Shown here: piece by piece, positions 1 through 10,508 of the stretch
Layout of the letters: each line of letters opens with the position of its first letter
Numbering within the stretch: position 1 is the stretch's first letter
NCBI GenBank assembly: GCA_012184525.1
Contig: WOFQ01000007.1
Span: 868,001 to 932,000, forward strand
DNA length: 64,000 nucleotides
Direction of reading: 5' to 3'
Source of the DNA: Xenoacremonium recifei
Lineage: Eukaryota; Ascomycota; Sordariomycetes; Hypocreales; Nectriaceae
Position numbers and translations under genes: made by a program
The notes under the pieces: generated by a model
Database searches by the model: none
Told to the model about the DNA's origin: nothing
Seen by the model: only the letters and a program-made list of their open reading frames with translations

Positions 1-1172
1 CGCGAGGAGGTACGTCTCCTGCGAACGGGTAGCATCAGGGGTGTGAGTGCAGAGTGTCGAGTTGGGGGAGGGCACAACCCAGGGTGCCGCCGGGATGGCA
101 TTTGTGATCTGGAAGGTGGCCAGGGCGTCTCTTTGGTTGTTGTACTCTTGCAACTTGGCAAAAGACTCGGAGAAGGAGGGTGAAATAAGTTCGATGAGGC
201 TGAGAAGAGAGTGCGAAGACTGGCCTTTAGGGGCTGGCCGAGGAAAGGGGTCGAATTTTGCGTTGGATGACTTGTTGACGAAGAAGCCTGAGATGTGAGC
301 AGTGATCTGATACTGCTCGCCCTCGTTCGTAGTCACAACGAGGTATAGTAGGTGACCACGCTGCCTCAAGTGGCAAGGGGGAGGGTTCCATGCCGACAGG
401 GTGACGGATTTGAGAGTTTTGGGGGCCGGCGCAGGAACAGGAGGGACCAAGCTGGTCAGAGACGGTATGGCCTGGAAGTCATAGTCTTTGACGGGCAGCT
501 CGGATGATTCCCCTTCAGCCCCTTGAGCATCGCCGGCGACGGTCTCGAAGAGCGAAAGCCCGGGCAATACACCCTGGGTGGTATCTGATCGGTCGCCAGC
601 AGCTCCAATGAGCTCACGAATGCGAACGAGGTGGATGCGGGCCTCCTTCTCGGTATACGGGTCTTGAACGAGGTGGAACTCCGGGTTCGGCTCGAGGTCG
701 GGGATCTCGGCAATGGGAATGAAGTCGTTGATCTTCTGGCCCTTGTACTCGAGGTGGAAGCACGTGTACTGGAAGGCCGACGGCAAGTCGATGACGGTTT
801 GGCGGACCTCGTGAACCTGTTCCTGGGAGGATACCTAACCGGAGTATGAGGAATTGCAAGGATCTTATAGAGTTTGACCGCCACTGACCATAAGCTGCAC
901 CTTGGTGGACTTGGCATCGGGGAGAACAATGGTGAGGTGTAATAGAGCTACACCGATGTTAGACGTCATGCGGAATCAGCGACAATTGAAGAGAGCTACC
1001 TTCAGCTCCGGAATCGACCTCTTGAGCGTCGACAGCGGTCTCCGGCGCCTCAGTCTCGGCAGCTACAGGTACAAGCGGTCAGCATTGGGGGCGGCTTTTT
1101 TTTACTTTGGCAAAATCGCCATTGGAAGTTTCCCATACCTGGTGCGGAGGAGGGGGGGTTTTCGGACGCCAT
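1..1172 (-). CDS. clu1: CLU1/TIF31 clustered-mitochondria protein (N-terminal part)
   Basis: The N-terminal 330 or so residues of the Clu/TIF31 family, a large cytosolic protein that binds mRNAs for mitochondrial proteins, co-purifies with eIF3 and is needed for normal mitochondrial distribution. Exons read on the minus strand are 1172-1139, 1062-1000, 947-889 and 834 to beyond base 1; the junction phases agree and give one open frame. Diagnostic stretches are VSSQEQVHEVRQTV, FQYTCFHLEYKGQKINDF and DPYTEKEARIHLVRIRELIG, which match the ubiquitin-like CLU_N region. Further on come LQEYNNQRDA and SQETYLLA, typical of the segment before the central CLU domain. The start is the first ATG before an acidic Ala/Glu-rich leader, as in fungal homologues. 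The CLU core and TPR part lie outside the window. Family assignment is firm; the three short 5' introns are inferred from splice signals and homology. Confidence 0.93.
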
Positions 1173-1756
1173 GCTGCACGCAATTGGAAGGGGAAAATAT
1201 TAAAACGGGCACAAGGAGAGAACGAGCTGGACTATAAGAAGGACAAAGGCCAGTCATGAAACCAACGCCGGCAATGACGGGTATCCTTGGGCAAACAGAC
1301 TGGACTTTTGGAGGTTCTGGGAGGTTCGGGATGGAGTGGAAGTGGACGAAGGGGAGAAAAAAATTGGTTGCAGCTTTTCGACGGCAATGGCCCGGTAGCT
1401 GGCGCTTGCTTGTGCCGGCGAGCTGGCACAGGCGAGATACCTGGGCTTGCCCTGAGTTTTTGCGGGCAGCCAAGGTACACGTCGGGTATATCGATAAGCG
1501 GCATGCGGTGTGAGTCCCCGACGCCGGCCCGCAGAAAGAATTTCGGGAGCCGCGCTAGGCCCAGAGGGGAAGAAAGTAAATAGTGACGGCAGCTTTCGGT
1601 CCACTAGGATGATGGCATTGTCATCAACCAGCTTCATGGCATTTCATGAGGCTGCACCTAATATTGGGCATTCTTTGCAACCATTTTTGTACCTTATGGC
1701 TTGATTCTTTTGAAATATTGCTTGGAAACGCACATCTTAGGCAAGCATACCTTAAT
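1173..1756. promoter_or_regulatory. Divergent promoter region between CLU1 and the orphan nuclear protein gene
   Basis: This 584 bp region separates two divergently oriented starts. I see no conserved gene in it. An open frame continues upstream of 1757 to an ATG at 1646, but the residues it would add are hydrophobic and unlike the rest of the protein, so I treat it as leader or promoter. No clear TATA box was seen. Confidence 0.5.
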
Positions 1757-4201
1757 ATGTTAGACCCGACGCTTGCTTCGTCGTCTCCGGCGGCGCATCG
1801 CATGCTTGTTGACTCCAGACGGCAATCAAGGGAGGACCTACAGCCATGGACCGCAGCTCGATGCCAACGCTTGCTTCGCCAATTGCAGATTCGGCTTTCA
1901 ACTCTGCGTAAGCTGATTAATGACGCGCAAAATCCGGCTCCAGCTCAAAGCTCTAAGCGACCTGGTTCTCTCGAGGAGCATCCAGCACCGAAACGCAGCC
2001 GGTACACTTACGCTCAACGCCGAAGGGCACAACCCCAGCCCAGCAAGCCGACGGAGAATCCAGACACTACGCCACCGCGAGTGGTTCGCACACTTGGCGC
2101 CATGAAATGCAGTCAATCCTCTCCCGTTTCCGGACGAATTGACCTCTCGACACCCATGTTACGCAAGATGAGAGATCAACCTTCAACGCCAGACCCAACT
2201 CCAAGAGTCGGGAAGCCCGAGGCTTCTATTTCACCAAGTCTGATATCGGCGCTGAACAATCTTCGCCAGTCGACGCCTGCCGGTCACTTTCGCACCTACG
2301 AGGGAATCTTTCACTGGCTAAGCAGTGTCTTACGGGCAACGGAAACGCAGTCGCCTGAACCGCATCCAAAGTCGCTGTTGGGCATGTGCCTACGGAGGAT
2401 TCATGCGGTATTGGCCGAAATCGAGGCTTGGGATCGCCACGTCGCAGGAAAGGCCGGTGACAGTGCACTATGGAACGAGTCGAAATCGTCCAGTCTAGAG
2501 CTATACGGTCAGCTCGAAGCATTCGGAGGCGCAGCAACGGGCTGGAAGCCACTGAAGATAGCTTTACGAGCCCACGCCATGTCTATGCTGACTAGTGCCG
2601 TGGCTGAAGGGCTGTTCGAACCCAGATTCGTTCATCTTCTTGCGGAACTGTGTTTGCATCTGAAATGCTGTGAGGAGGCTGGCAACATCGTCTCTCACCT
2701 AGAAGGACGCTTGACGGGACCGCAAAGCTCGACAAGCGCGTTCTCTGAAAACACAAAGTCTCAACCACTATGCGCCATTATAGGAAGCTTACGGGGAAAG
2801 AAGAGCCCCGGGGCATCCTTTGACTGTCTGTCACATCTTCTGCGGGAAAAAGTGTTGCCTTTGCCGTGGCTATCGACTCGTGGTTTCCGACATGTCTGGA
2901 TGTCGAGCTTGGAGGCGATGACAGCGGGCGGGCCAAAGCCATCGGTGCTCGATTTCATGTGCACAGCATTGGAGCTTTTGGCTGTGAATGAGGGCAACGA
3001 ACGTTGGTCACGGCAGAGCAACAGGGAGCAAACGCTCTCCAGTATCGTTTCTGGCCTCGCCGCGACTGCTATCGTGCTTGTGTCCGAGGGGAGAGCCGGA
3101 GGTCTTGCGAAGAGCAAGCGAGTGTATCGGCGAATCATGCATGCCCTTGAACGATGCATCGCTGAAACAAGATGCCACAAGAGAGCAGCACGCGACGGCG
3201 GACTTTTCATTCTCGTTCTCGCGCGATATCTCATCCTGGCAGAGGTTGATAAAGATGAAACTTGGGCAAGGCGCGATGCAGAAGCAGAGTGCAGAGACGT
3301 CGCAACCGCCAGGGGCAACGCAGTCCACGCCCATTACCGACAGAGCCTCGTATTGATGTGTTCCATTGCACAGTACCGCGGACGAGCATGCAGTGTGCCC
3401 TGCCACGACATTCTCTCCGACATGTGCGACGCCATGGACGCAATCACATTTCCTGATTGGTTCCACGTTGGGATACGGACAGACGGCGCGTTTGTGCTGG
3501 CCCAGAAGACCAAGGACCTGCGCGACCTTGCATTTGCAGAGCGCCTACCTGCTATGGGAGCAGACCAGACAGGCCGGTGCGAGAAGAAGAGCTTCTTTTC
3601 GGGCTGGCGATGGGAGGAGGGCATCAGCGAGTGGGTGGTGCCGACGCCGGCGCGGAAGAAGACGAAGACGGCGGCCGGGGGATGCGGGCGGCGGCGGAGC
3701 AGGAGGAGCGCCGGGACGGCCGAGGAGACGCCGGAGGCTAACGGACGGGCCTCCGGACATGCACATGGACATGCAGGGGCGCGGGCCTCGCACGGGGCTG
3801 AGACGGCCAGCGATATTGGAGGGGCCAGCGATGCCCTTGGCAGTACGTCCTCCAGCAGCGAGGACAGCGGAGATGAGCTGGGGAAGTCAGGCGATGGCGG
3901 CAGATGCAGTGAAAGGGCCTCAACCTCCAAGCGAGCAGCGATCAGGGGGAAGGGCAACCCGTTCAATCGCCCAACTGCCGCCACCTCGCGGAAACCCGTC
4001 GTCGTCACCGGATCGACAGCCCGTTCCAGACAGGGGCTGGCTGCTGCTTCTGCTGCTGCTGCTTTCGAGAACACGAACAAAACCAAACGGCGGCGGCTGA
4101 TGTTCAGGGACGTTTACAGGGGCCAGGGTCCGTCGCAGATCCAGCGCACTGGCGGCCGCACGCTGAACGATGATTGGGACGAACTCGGCGCCACCGTCTG
4201 A
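1757..4201 (+). CDS. Orphan protein, probably nuclear, with basic clusters
   Basis: An intronless frame of 814 codons from the ATG at 1757; an upstream in-frame ATG at 1646 would add 37 unlikely residues. I do not recognise the family. Visible features are an N-terminal helical stretch (WTAARCQRLLRQLQIRL) and a basic, Ser/Pro/Thr-rich linker with a possible nuclear localisation signal (PAPKRSRYTYAQRRR). A long alpha-helical middle (about residues 170-600) follows, with Leu-rich segments that could be helical repeats. The tail is low-complexity Gly/Ala/Ser/Arg with two more basic clusters (KKTKTAAGGCGRRRSRR and NKTKRRR). The last residues, GGRTLNDDWDELG, look like a short conserved acidic motif. 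The tail is markedly GC-rich. Length and codon-like composition support a real gene. A nuclear role is inferred only from the basic clusters. Confidence 0.75.
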   Translation: MLDPTLASSSPAAHRMLVDSRRQSREDLQPWTAARCQRLLRQLQIRLSTLRKLINDAQNPAPAQSSKRPGSLEEHPAPKRSRYTYAQRRRAQPQPSKPTENPDTTPPRVVRTLGAMKCSQSSPVSGRIDLSTPMLRKMRDQPSTPDPTPRVGKPEASISPSLISALNNLRQSTPAGHFRTYEGIFHWLSSVLRATETQSPEPHPKSLLGMCLRRIHAVLAEIEAWDRHVAGKAGDSALWNESKSSSLELYGQLEAFGGAATGWKPLKIALRAHAMSMLTSAVAEGLFEPRFVHLLAELCLHLKCCEEAGNIVSHLEGRLTGPQSSTSAFSENTKSQPLCAIIGSLRGKKSPGASFDCLSHLLREKVLPLPWLSTRGFRHVWMSSLEAMTAGGPKPSVLDFMCTALELLAVNEGNERWSRQSNREQTLSSIVSGLAATAIVLVSEGRAGGLAKSKRVYRRIMHALERCIAETRCHKRAARDGGLFILVLARYLILAEVDKDETWARRDAEAECRDVATARGNAVHAHYRQSLVLMCSIAQYRGRACSVPCHDILSDMCDAMDAITFPDWFHVGIRTDGAFVLAQKTKDLRDLAFAERLPAMGADQTGRCEKKSFFSGWRWEEGISEWVVPTPARKKTKTAAGGCGRRRSRRSAGTAEETPEANGRASGHAHGHAGARASHGAETASDIGGASDALGSTSSSSEDSGDELGKSGDGGRCSERASTSKRAAIRGKGNPFNRPTAATSRKPVVVTGSTARSRQGLAAASAAAAFENTNKTKRRRLMFRDVYRGQGPSQIQRTGGRTLNDDWDELGATV

Positions 4202-5105
4202 GACGGACCAGACAGCCAACGCCAGTCGTTCCAGCAATCGGGACCCAGGATCGGCCATCTGCGGCACTGGCGCTGCGAAACTGGAAACCTCGAAACGCGC
4301 TGCCACCCAGTCGCCGCAATCTACCTCCGATCTGCCCGCGTCGGACGTCGAGCAGTTTATGGCCTGTTTCAGCTGTCGTTCAGCCAGGGCCAGGGGTAGA
4401 CTCAGACCCATCCGCCCCGCGCTGGAATGCCGCCTCCGTCACGGATGCTAGTCTCCAGCTGCTGCTTTTCCACGAGTCCGCGTGCAGCATTGCGTTGCCC
4501 GTGCATTGCACATTGCACGCAAGGGCTGTCCGACGTTTATCGTTTACCAACAATTACGTTGGCCGGTGGTCCTGGCACACCCTGCATCTGCCCCGGAGCC
4601 CGCCGCCGTGGTGTTTCTGGGCGCCTGGGCGGGCCCGGGATTGGATGAAGCCTCCATCTATCTCCCGCGCTCGATGCAAGGCTCCGTCCCGTCTGGACAG
4701 AATGTACGCAAGACAGACAGGGCCCCCTTAAGCATGGCATGGCATGGCATGGCATTTTCGATCCATGATTAGACTCCTCTCGATTGGCCCGCACTGGGTG
4801 TGTGTAAAGCTGGTTAGCAGCAGTGAATCATCCATACATAGGCAGCTTGCATAATGATACCAGTTCTGCTTTTGTCTCTTCTCCTTCACCGTCCGTCTGT
4901 TGTCTCACTTTCCAACCCCCCTCCCTCCCCACGGCGAGGTCATTGACGTGCCTCGTCTTTCTCTTCACTTCTCTTCGCTTTTTTTTTCTTCTCTTCCTTT
5001 GGCGTCATCACCAGCCGCTCTCTTTTTTTCTCTTTTTCTCTTCTCTTCTTCCGGGCCCGCCCTTCCTTTCCCCGACCCGATTCCTTCATTTCTCAACCCG
5101 CCAAC
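4202..5105. promoter_or_regulatory. Intergenic region with long pyrimidine tract before the ferric reductase gene
   Basis: No gene is seen in these 904 bp. From about 4867 to the start codon the plus strand is almost continuous C/T, including runs of T. That is a common feature of fungal promoters and leaders near transcription start sites. A short direct repeat of the pentamer GGCAT (four copies) lies at 4735-4754. Confidence 0.5.
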
Positions 5106-6980
5106 ATGAGTTCTGGTAATTCGTTGGCGTCTGTCGCCCCCGAAGCTGGCCTTCGCACACGCGCGGTCGACCCGGATGCCGAGAACCTCGCTCTCTCAAA
5201 TTATCTTCTCATCGTGTGCGGTGCCATCTCTCTTGCCGTGATTATCTGGAAGGTTGCGGAAAGAGTCAACAAGGTCACGCGAACTATTGCCTGCCTGGGC
5301 ACCGATCACCAGCGATACTTCGCCCTCCCTTCACCAAACATCTCCGCCCTCAAAAAGCATGTCCTCTATGCGCCGCTCTTCCGCAAGAGACACAACCGCG
5401 AGATTCAGCTCAGCCGCGCCATCAACGTTGGGACCCTGCCGACTCGATTTCAACTTTCCTTTCTCACGGGCTACTTCGCCACCAATGTTGCCTTCTGCTT
5501 TATTGCCATCCCCTTGGCCGGCAGCTTCGAGGAGGCAGCCGATCTTGTGAGGAACCGCAGCGGTGTTCTGGCAACTGTAAACATGGTGAGTGCAAAAATT
5601 GCGATTTTCAACTTGGTACATTGTGCTGATATCCCTTGCAGATTCCTCTGTTTTTGCTGGCCGGTAGAAACAACCCGCTGATCCCCCTGCTGGGCATCTC
5701 CTTTGACACGTACAACTTGATCCATCGTTGGTTCGGCCGCATCGTCATTCTCGAGGCTCTCCTGCACACACTCGCCCATCTTGCCGGCGGAGGATGGGGC
5801 CCTGCATTTTCCGCCATCTTCAAGAGCCCATTCCTGACGTGGGGTTTCATCGTTCGTCTCCCTTGGCACGTGCCTATTGTTCTGGATGTCTCATGTTGAC
5901 CACTCACGATAGGGAACCGTCGCTTTCACCACCATTGGAATCCAAGCCTCGAGCCCGCTGCGCCATGCTTTCTACGAGATCTTCAAGATCCTCCACATTG
6001 CTTTGGCCATCCTGGCGGTCATCGGTGTCTGGTACCATCTGAAGCTCCTGTCTCCAACGATCGAGCAGCTGAAGTACTTGTACGCGGTCGTGGCACTATG
6101 GTCTTTCGATCGAGCTGCGCGACTGGTCCGCATCATGTTCTCGCACCTGGGAGGATCGCGCACTAGGACTATTGTTGAGGCTCTGCCCGGAAATGCAGTT
6201 CGCTTGACCATGACTTTGGCCCGCCCCTGGCACGCTCGACCGGGTCAGCATGCCTATCTCTACATGCCCGGAATCAGCTTTTGGCAGTCCCATCCCTTCT
6301 CGGTCGCTTGGTATGAGGGTACTGCAGACCTCTCCAGCGAGAGGTTGATGAGTACGCGTCAGGATGCCATGGCCAACCAGCAGATGCAAATCTCGTTCGT
6401 CATCCGTGCCAGAACGGGTTTCACGAACTCGTTGTTTCAGAAGGCCTTGGCAGCCCCCACGGGTCGTTTGGAAACAAGCTGCTTTGTCGAAGGCCCCTAT
6501 GGTGTCAAGCATCCTTTCGACTCCTACGGCTCCGTGGTTCTCTTTGCTGGCGGCGTGGGCATTACGCATCAGGTCCCTTACGTCAAGGACCTCGTCTCAG
6601 GATATTCCGATGGTGTCGTGGCCACCCGAAAGGTGCTTCTTGTGTGGACGATTCAAAGCCCCGAGCATCTGGAGTGGATTCGCCCCTGGATGACCGAGAT
6701 CTTGTCAATGGAAAAGAGACGCGAGATCCTGCGCATTATGCTCTTCGTCAGCCAGCCGCGGTCCACCAAGGAGATTCACAGCCCGTCCTCGACCGTCCAG
6801 ATGTTCCCTGGCCGCCCCAACATCGACACCCTCCTGGCTATGGAGCAGGAGCAACAGATCGGAGCCATGGCCGTCTCGGTCTGCGGACCCGGTGCGCTGA
6901 GTGACGAGGTCCGCCGGGCAGTGCGTCTACGCCAGCCACGCAGCAACATCGACCTCATCGAGGAGGCATTCTCGTGGTAA
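5106..6980 (+). CDS. Ferric reductase transmembrane component (FRE/NOX-like flavocytochrome)
   Basis: A plasma-membrane or vesicle flavocytochrome that would move electrons from NADPH via FAD and two haems to extracytoplasmic Fe(III) or Cu(II). Exons are 5106-5585, 5642-5851 and 5913-6980, giving 585 residues. After an N-terminal transmembrane segment comes the ferric-reductase domain with the canonical bis-haem histidine pairs: H188/H202 in one helix and H258/H272 in a later helix, each pair with 13 residues between. A FAD-binding barrel follows, with the HPFSV motif (FAD site) and ARPGQHAYLYMPG. Then comes an NADPH-binding domain with LFAGGVGITHQ and a C-terminal CGPG motif before the Ser-Trp end. 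No secretion signal is obvious beyond the first helix. It lacks neighbouring multicopper oxidase or siderophore genes, so a specific role in iron uptake cannot be read from context. The assignment to the family is secure, the substrate is not. Confidence 0.93.
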
Positions 6981-7259
6981 ATGCCGTGCCTCCACCACAC
7001 CGCTGCCGCGTATGACAGCTGAGACGCCCGAGAGTTGACTCCATTGGTTCGCTATTTTGTGTGTGTTTTTTTTTTTAGAATCTCATGTATCTACCTTCGT
7101 TTCGCTGCCATAGGGCAATCTGCCAATCGAGAACTCGCCGACGGAAAGGGGGCTAGACCGCTCGGAAGAGCCACAGACAAGTAAATACACCGGACAGTCA
7201 TTTCCGTACTCCTCGAGTCCGAAATCGTAACACTACCAAAAGTTAGGGTGCACACGACA
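6981..7259. other. 3' flank of ferric reductase gene, no gene seen
   Basis: This stretch holds the presumed 3' UTR with a T-run at about 7068-7077, then unremarkable sequence up to the foldback element. Confidence 0.4.
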
Positions 7260-7467
7260 CAACACCATAAACTCCCGCGAGAGCGGTAATAAAGGACCCT
7301 AATTAACTCTTTCCCAACCACGATTTATGAGACAAAGGGCTTGCAATATCGATGGGAAAGGCAGAGTATGCCTATCGACGTCCCAAGCCCATTGTCTCAT
7401 AAACCGTGGTTGAGAAAGAGTTAACTAGGGTCCTTTATTACCGCTCTCGCGGGAGTTTATGGTGTTG
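7260..7467. mobile_element. 208 bp foldback/MITE-like element
   Basis: Two 84 bp arms (7260-7343 and 7384-7467) are reverse complements with only four mismatches, of which three are transitions. A 40 bp loop separates them and is itself partly self-complementary. The outer end reads CAACACCATAAACTCCCGC. There is no coding capacity. No target-site duplication is obvious, so the insertion mechanism is unknown. Size and structure fit a miniature inverted-repeat element or a hairpin-forming foldback transposon relic. An RNA made across it would form a long hairpin. Confidence 0.8.
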
Positions 7468-8310
7468 AGTACTTCATTTCCCATCGAATGTGAAGACTGA
7501 AGGGACGGTTCGAGTGAGCCTGGTCCACAAGGGGAAGCCGCTCCGATCTCCGTGCAAGGTTACTATCTGCCGGACTCAAGCTTATGCGGCTCACCAGGGA
7601 TCAACGCCTAACAAGGCGAGATAAGAGAATGACTGCCGTTGCAGCATTGAAACTGTTTGACAGCGAGACACGGACGCGTGGCAATCTGTCAAGTAGGGAT
7701 CCTTGAGATGAAAAGCCGCGCGCCAAGGCCCATGACGCAGTGACACGCAGGAGGAAACAAAAGTGGACGGATCTGGGACGTTGGCCGTCTCAAGGCCCAG
7801 GACTGGGATCAGCGGTCGACATCTGATAGATTTGCTCCATATCGCTTGTCGGGAAGAAGAGGGTTGGATGGCCTGACTTGAGGTCTGGGTTCGGAGTCTG
7901 AAAGTGGTTGGTCATGGGGGAGTCGAAGTCAGAGTCAGATGATCAGCTCAGGCGGCTCCTTCCCTGAGGCTCAGTCGGCACCTGCCTTTGTGCCCTTGCT
8001 GACTGGAAGTGGCCCCGCCCCCGCAAAAGCTCCGGGCGGCCTGCAGGTGCACTTTAGCGATGGAAGGGCGGACGGGTTCAACCGACCCTGCCCCAAAGCG
8101 TCACTGAATAAGCCAGATCCCTGCCCCGTGCTCTTATCAGCCACTCGCTGGAGCGCAGCACCTCAGGCACCCGCCGCTTATCGCCGCAGCTCGGCTCTTT
8201 GTGCCTGCCCATCGTCATCCATCCTCCAGTCATCACTCTCCGCTTCATCCTCCGACATCAACTTCTAGCTTATTCCGAGTCACGCCTGGGAGTCGGCCAC
8301 AACTATCACA
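7468..8310. promoter_or_regulatory. Intergenic region upstream of the SLC35F6-like gene
   Basis: No gene is recognised in these 843 bp. A pyrimidine-rich tract at about 8205-8260 precedes the start codon and probably marks the core promoter or leader. Confidence 0.4.
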
Positions 8311-9660
8311 ATGGCGTCGTCGAGCCTCATCCCGTTCCTTGTAGCGATGATGCTACTGACTGGTGTCTGCAACACGCTGTTGACCAAGTACCAGGTGAGT
8401 CCCCTTCCGATGTAGTCCGGGACCTAGCTGACCGAGAGCTCCCGCGTGCTAGGATAACCAATGCGTCCGCAACTGTGACCCCAGCGACGATCCGACCAAG
8501 CGGCCGGTATTCTTCAACCAGCCTGTCCTGCAGACGGCCCAGATGTTTATCGGCGAGATGGGTTGCTGGATTGTTGTCGGGTTGATGGCATTGTACCGCC
8601 GCTATGCCGGCACCCCTCCACCACCTGCGGAGCAAGGTTACCAGGCAGTCGGCACGGACGACGGCCCTGATTCACCGGAAGAAGAGAATAATGATCGCAC
8701 CAAGCTTCTTGGACCACAGGGCTCGGTGCTCCGTGGATACCGCGTGACGTTGCTCGCGCTGCCCGCCATTTGCGACATCTGCGGCACCACGCTCATGAAC
8801 GTTGGCTTGTTGATGGTCGCCGCGTCCATCTACCAGATGACCCGAGGTGCCCTGGTCTTGTTCGTTGGACTGTTCAGTGTTCTGTTTCTGCGACGACACC
8901 TTTATCTCTTCCAGTGGCTCTCACTGGTCGGCGTTGTGACGGGTGTTGCTCTAGTCGGTTTAGCGGGAGCTATCTGGCCTGACGAGAAGCCGGCAGCAGC
9001 AGCTGATGGGATCTCCACGAGCGATGATGGTCTTTCAGACGCTGCTAGGGCAGTCATCGGTGTTCTTTTGATTGCCGGTGCCCAGATCTTCACTGCTACT
9101 CAGTTTGTCCTCGAGGAATGGATCTTGGAGAATTCGCACATCGAGCCTATTAGGGTTGTTGGATGGGAGGGCCTGTTTGGTTTAGTCGTGACGGTGCTTG
9201 GCATGATCATCATGCACTTCTTGGTTGGACGCACTGCTGCCGGACGATATGGCGCCTTTGACATGGTTGAAGGTTGGCGCCAGATGACACAGCACAAACA
9301 GCTGTTGGTCTCTAGTGTCCTGATCATGTTCAGCATTGGGTAAGTCTGACATTAAAACATGGTATGAATCTTGATTGCTTACAATATCCCAGTGGTTTCA
9401 ACTTCTTCGGCTTGTCTGTCACACGAACTGTCAGCGCAACATCGCGATCTACTATTGACACCTGCCGAACTCTCTTCATCTGGATTGTCTCTCTTGGATT
9501 GGGCTGGGAGACATTCAAGTGGCTCCAGATTGTAGGCTTTGCTCTGTTGGTCTACTTCACCTTTGTGTTCAACGGTATCGTGCAGCCGCCCCTCAAGAGC
9601 CTGCGCCCAGAGGAAGAGGTTGAAGAGCTCCTCCCCGAGGAACCTATTGAGCACAGGTAA
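8311..9660 (+). CDS. SLC35F6-like drug/metabolite transporter superfamily membrane protein
   Basis: A multi-pass membrane protein of the nucleotide-sugar transporter-like DMT group, closest in pattern to animal SLC35F6. Exons are 8311-8394, 8453-9339 and 9393-9660, encoding 412 residues. The N-terminus (LLTGVCNTLLTKYQ-DNQCVRNC) and the segment PVLQTAQMFIGEMGCW are hallmarks of this family. They are followed by a hydrophilic loop (about residues 75-110) and alternating hydrophobic helices, e.g. GALVLFVGLFSVLFLRRHL and WLSLVGVVTGVALVGL. The C-terminus is acidic (EEEVEELLPEE). The transported substrate in fungi is unknown; Golgi, lysosome/vacuole or other endomembrane placement is inferred from relatives. 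Intron phases are consistent throughout. Confidence 0.88.
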
Positions 9661-10106
9661 TCGTCGTCTCTGGCGGCTACGTATATAACTTGGACATCAT
9701 GAACATACTATGGACATGCGTGGATAATGGTCTTGGTCATCATATCTTGGATACAGGGGACAAATGGGCGTTTGCGGTCGTTGTCGTTTAGAGGTAGTTA
9801 GTTTGACATCATTTAAACATTATTAGTACAGTGAACAGTTTTGTTATATTGCGTGCATTGTACTCCGTACTGTATAAGGTGGCTAAATCAAGAATCACCT
9901 CGCGGCCGTAAACACCAGAAATCAACCAAGTCATCAACCTGCACCCCGGGAACGCCGACCGAAACACACACGAAGCTTATAATCAAGGACTGCGGAATCC
10001 AACTGCCGTATCCAACCTCAGGCCAGTACGCAAGAGATCAAGAAGGAAAGCTGGATCAGGCACATCCGGGTACTCATCGTCGTCGTCGTCGTCATGACCG
10101 CCTCTT
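9661..10106. other. Convergent intergenic region
   Basis: The 3' flanks of the transporter and the Yippee gene meet here. There is no gene. An exact TACTCCGTA word sits at 9861-9869 and a short CGT trinucleotide run near 10077-10095. Confidence 0.4.
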
Positions 10107-10508
10107 TCAAGTGACGTTGCAGAGCAGCTCGGCCTCGAGAATGAACTTGCCCTCCTTGTACTTCTCGGACGCCTCGTATGCGCGGTCGTATTTCCAGCCG
10201 ACCGTCTCCTTGCACTGGCGGCAGTCGATGTCGCGGACGACGTGGCGGCCGGTCGTCATGTTGCGTTCACTGGGGGCGCCGGTATCGACGTTGACGACGC
10301 TGTGGAAGAGGTAGGCCTTACCATGCTGGCCACGGAAGTTCTGGCAGCGGGGTTCTATCAGCATGTCTATGTCTCAGACTCAGGGAGAAGCAGAGGAGAG
10401 GAAACGTACACGACTGATGATGTCGTCGTGGTTGGCCAGGTGCGCCTTGCACGTCTTGCAGCCGTAGATCTTGTTACTGCTGAGGTAGGTGTTGTAGGCC
10501 AGCCCCAT
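10107..10508 (-). CDS. Yippee-family zinc-binding protein
   Basis: A small 110-residue protein encoded by exons 10508-10410 and 10340-10107. The Yippee domain spans nearly the whole protein. The first CxxC (C17, C20) lies in IYGCKTCKAHLANHDDIISR, followed by NFRGQHGKAYLF. The second CxxC (C73, C76) lies in DIDCRQCKETVGWKYDRAYE. Four cysteines bind one zinc in this fold (Mis18/cereblon-like beta-tent). Yeast Moh1 and animal YPEL proteins are homologues; Moh1 is linked to the GID ubiquitin ligase and stationary-phase survival, but the fungal role is poorly defined. Start and splice sites are supported by exact conservation of the domain across the junction. Confidence 0.93.

Noticed and set aside
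1646..1756. N-terminal extension of the orphan protein from ATG 1646
   Set aside because: The 37 extra residues are hydrophobic and Cys/Leu-rich, unlike the basic Ser/Pro-rich protein that follows, and fit leader DNA better.
3334..4086. 250-codon minus-strand open frame opposite the orphan gene
   Set aside because: It is antisense to the GC-rich low-complexity tail of the plus-strand gene, has no domain, and its openness follows from base composition.
4735..4754. GGCAT direct repeats as a mobile-element target or microsatellite of note
   Set aside because: Only four pentamer copies; ordinary simple-sequence variation.
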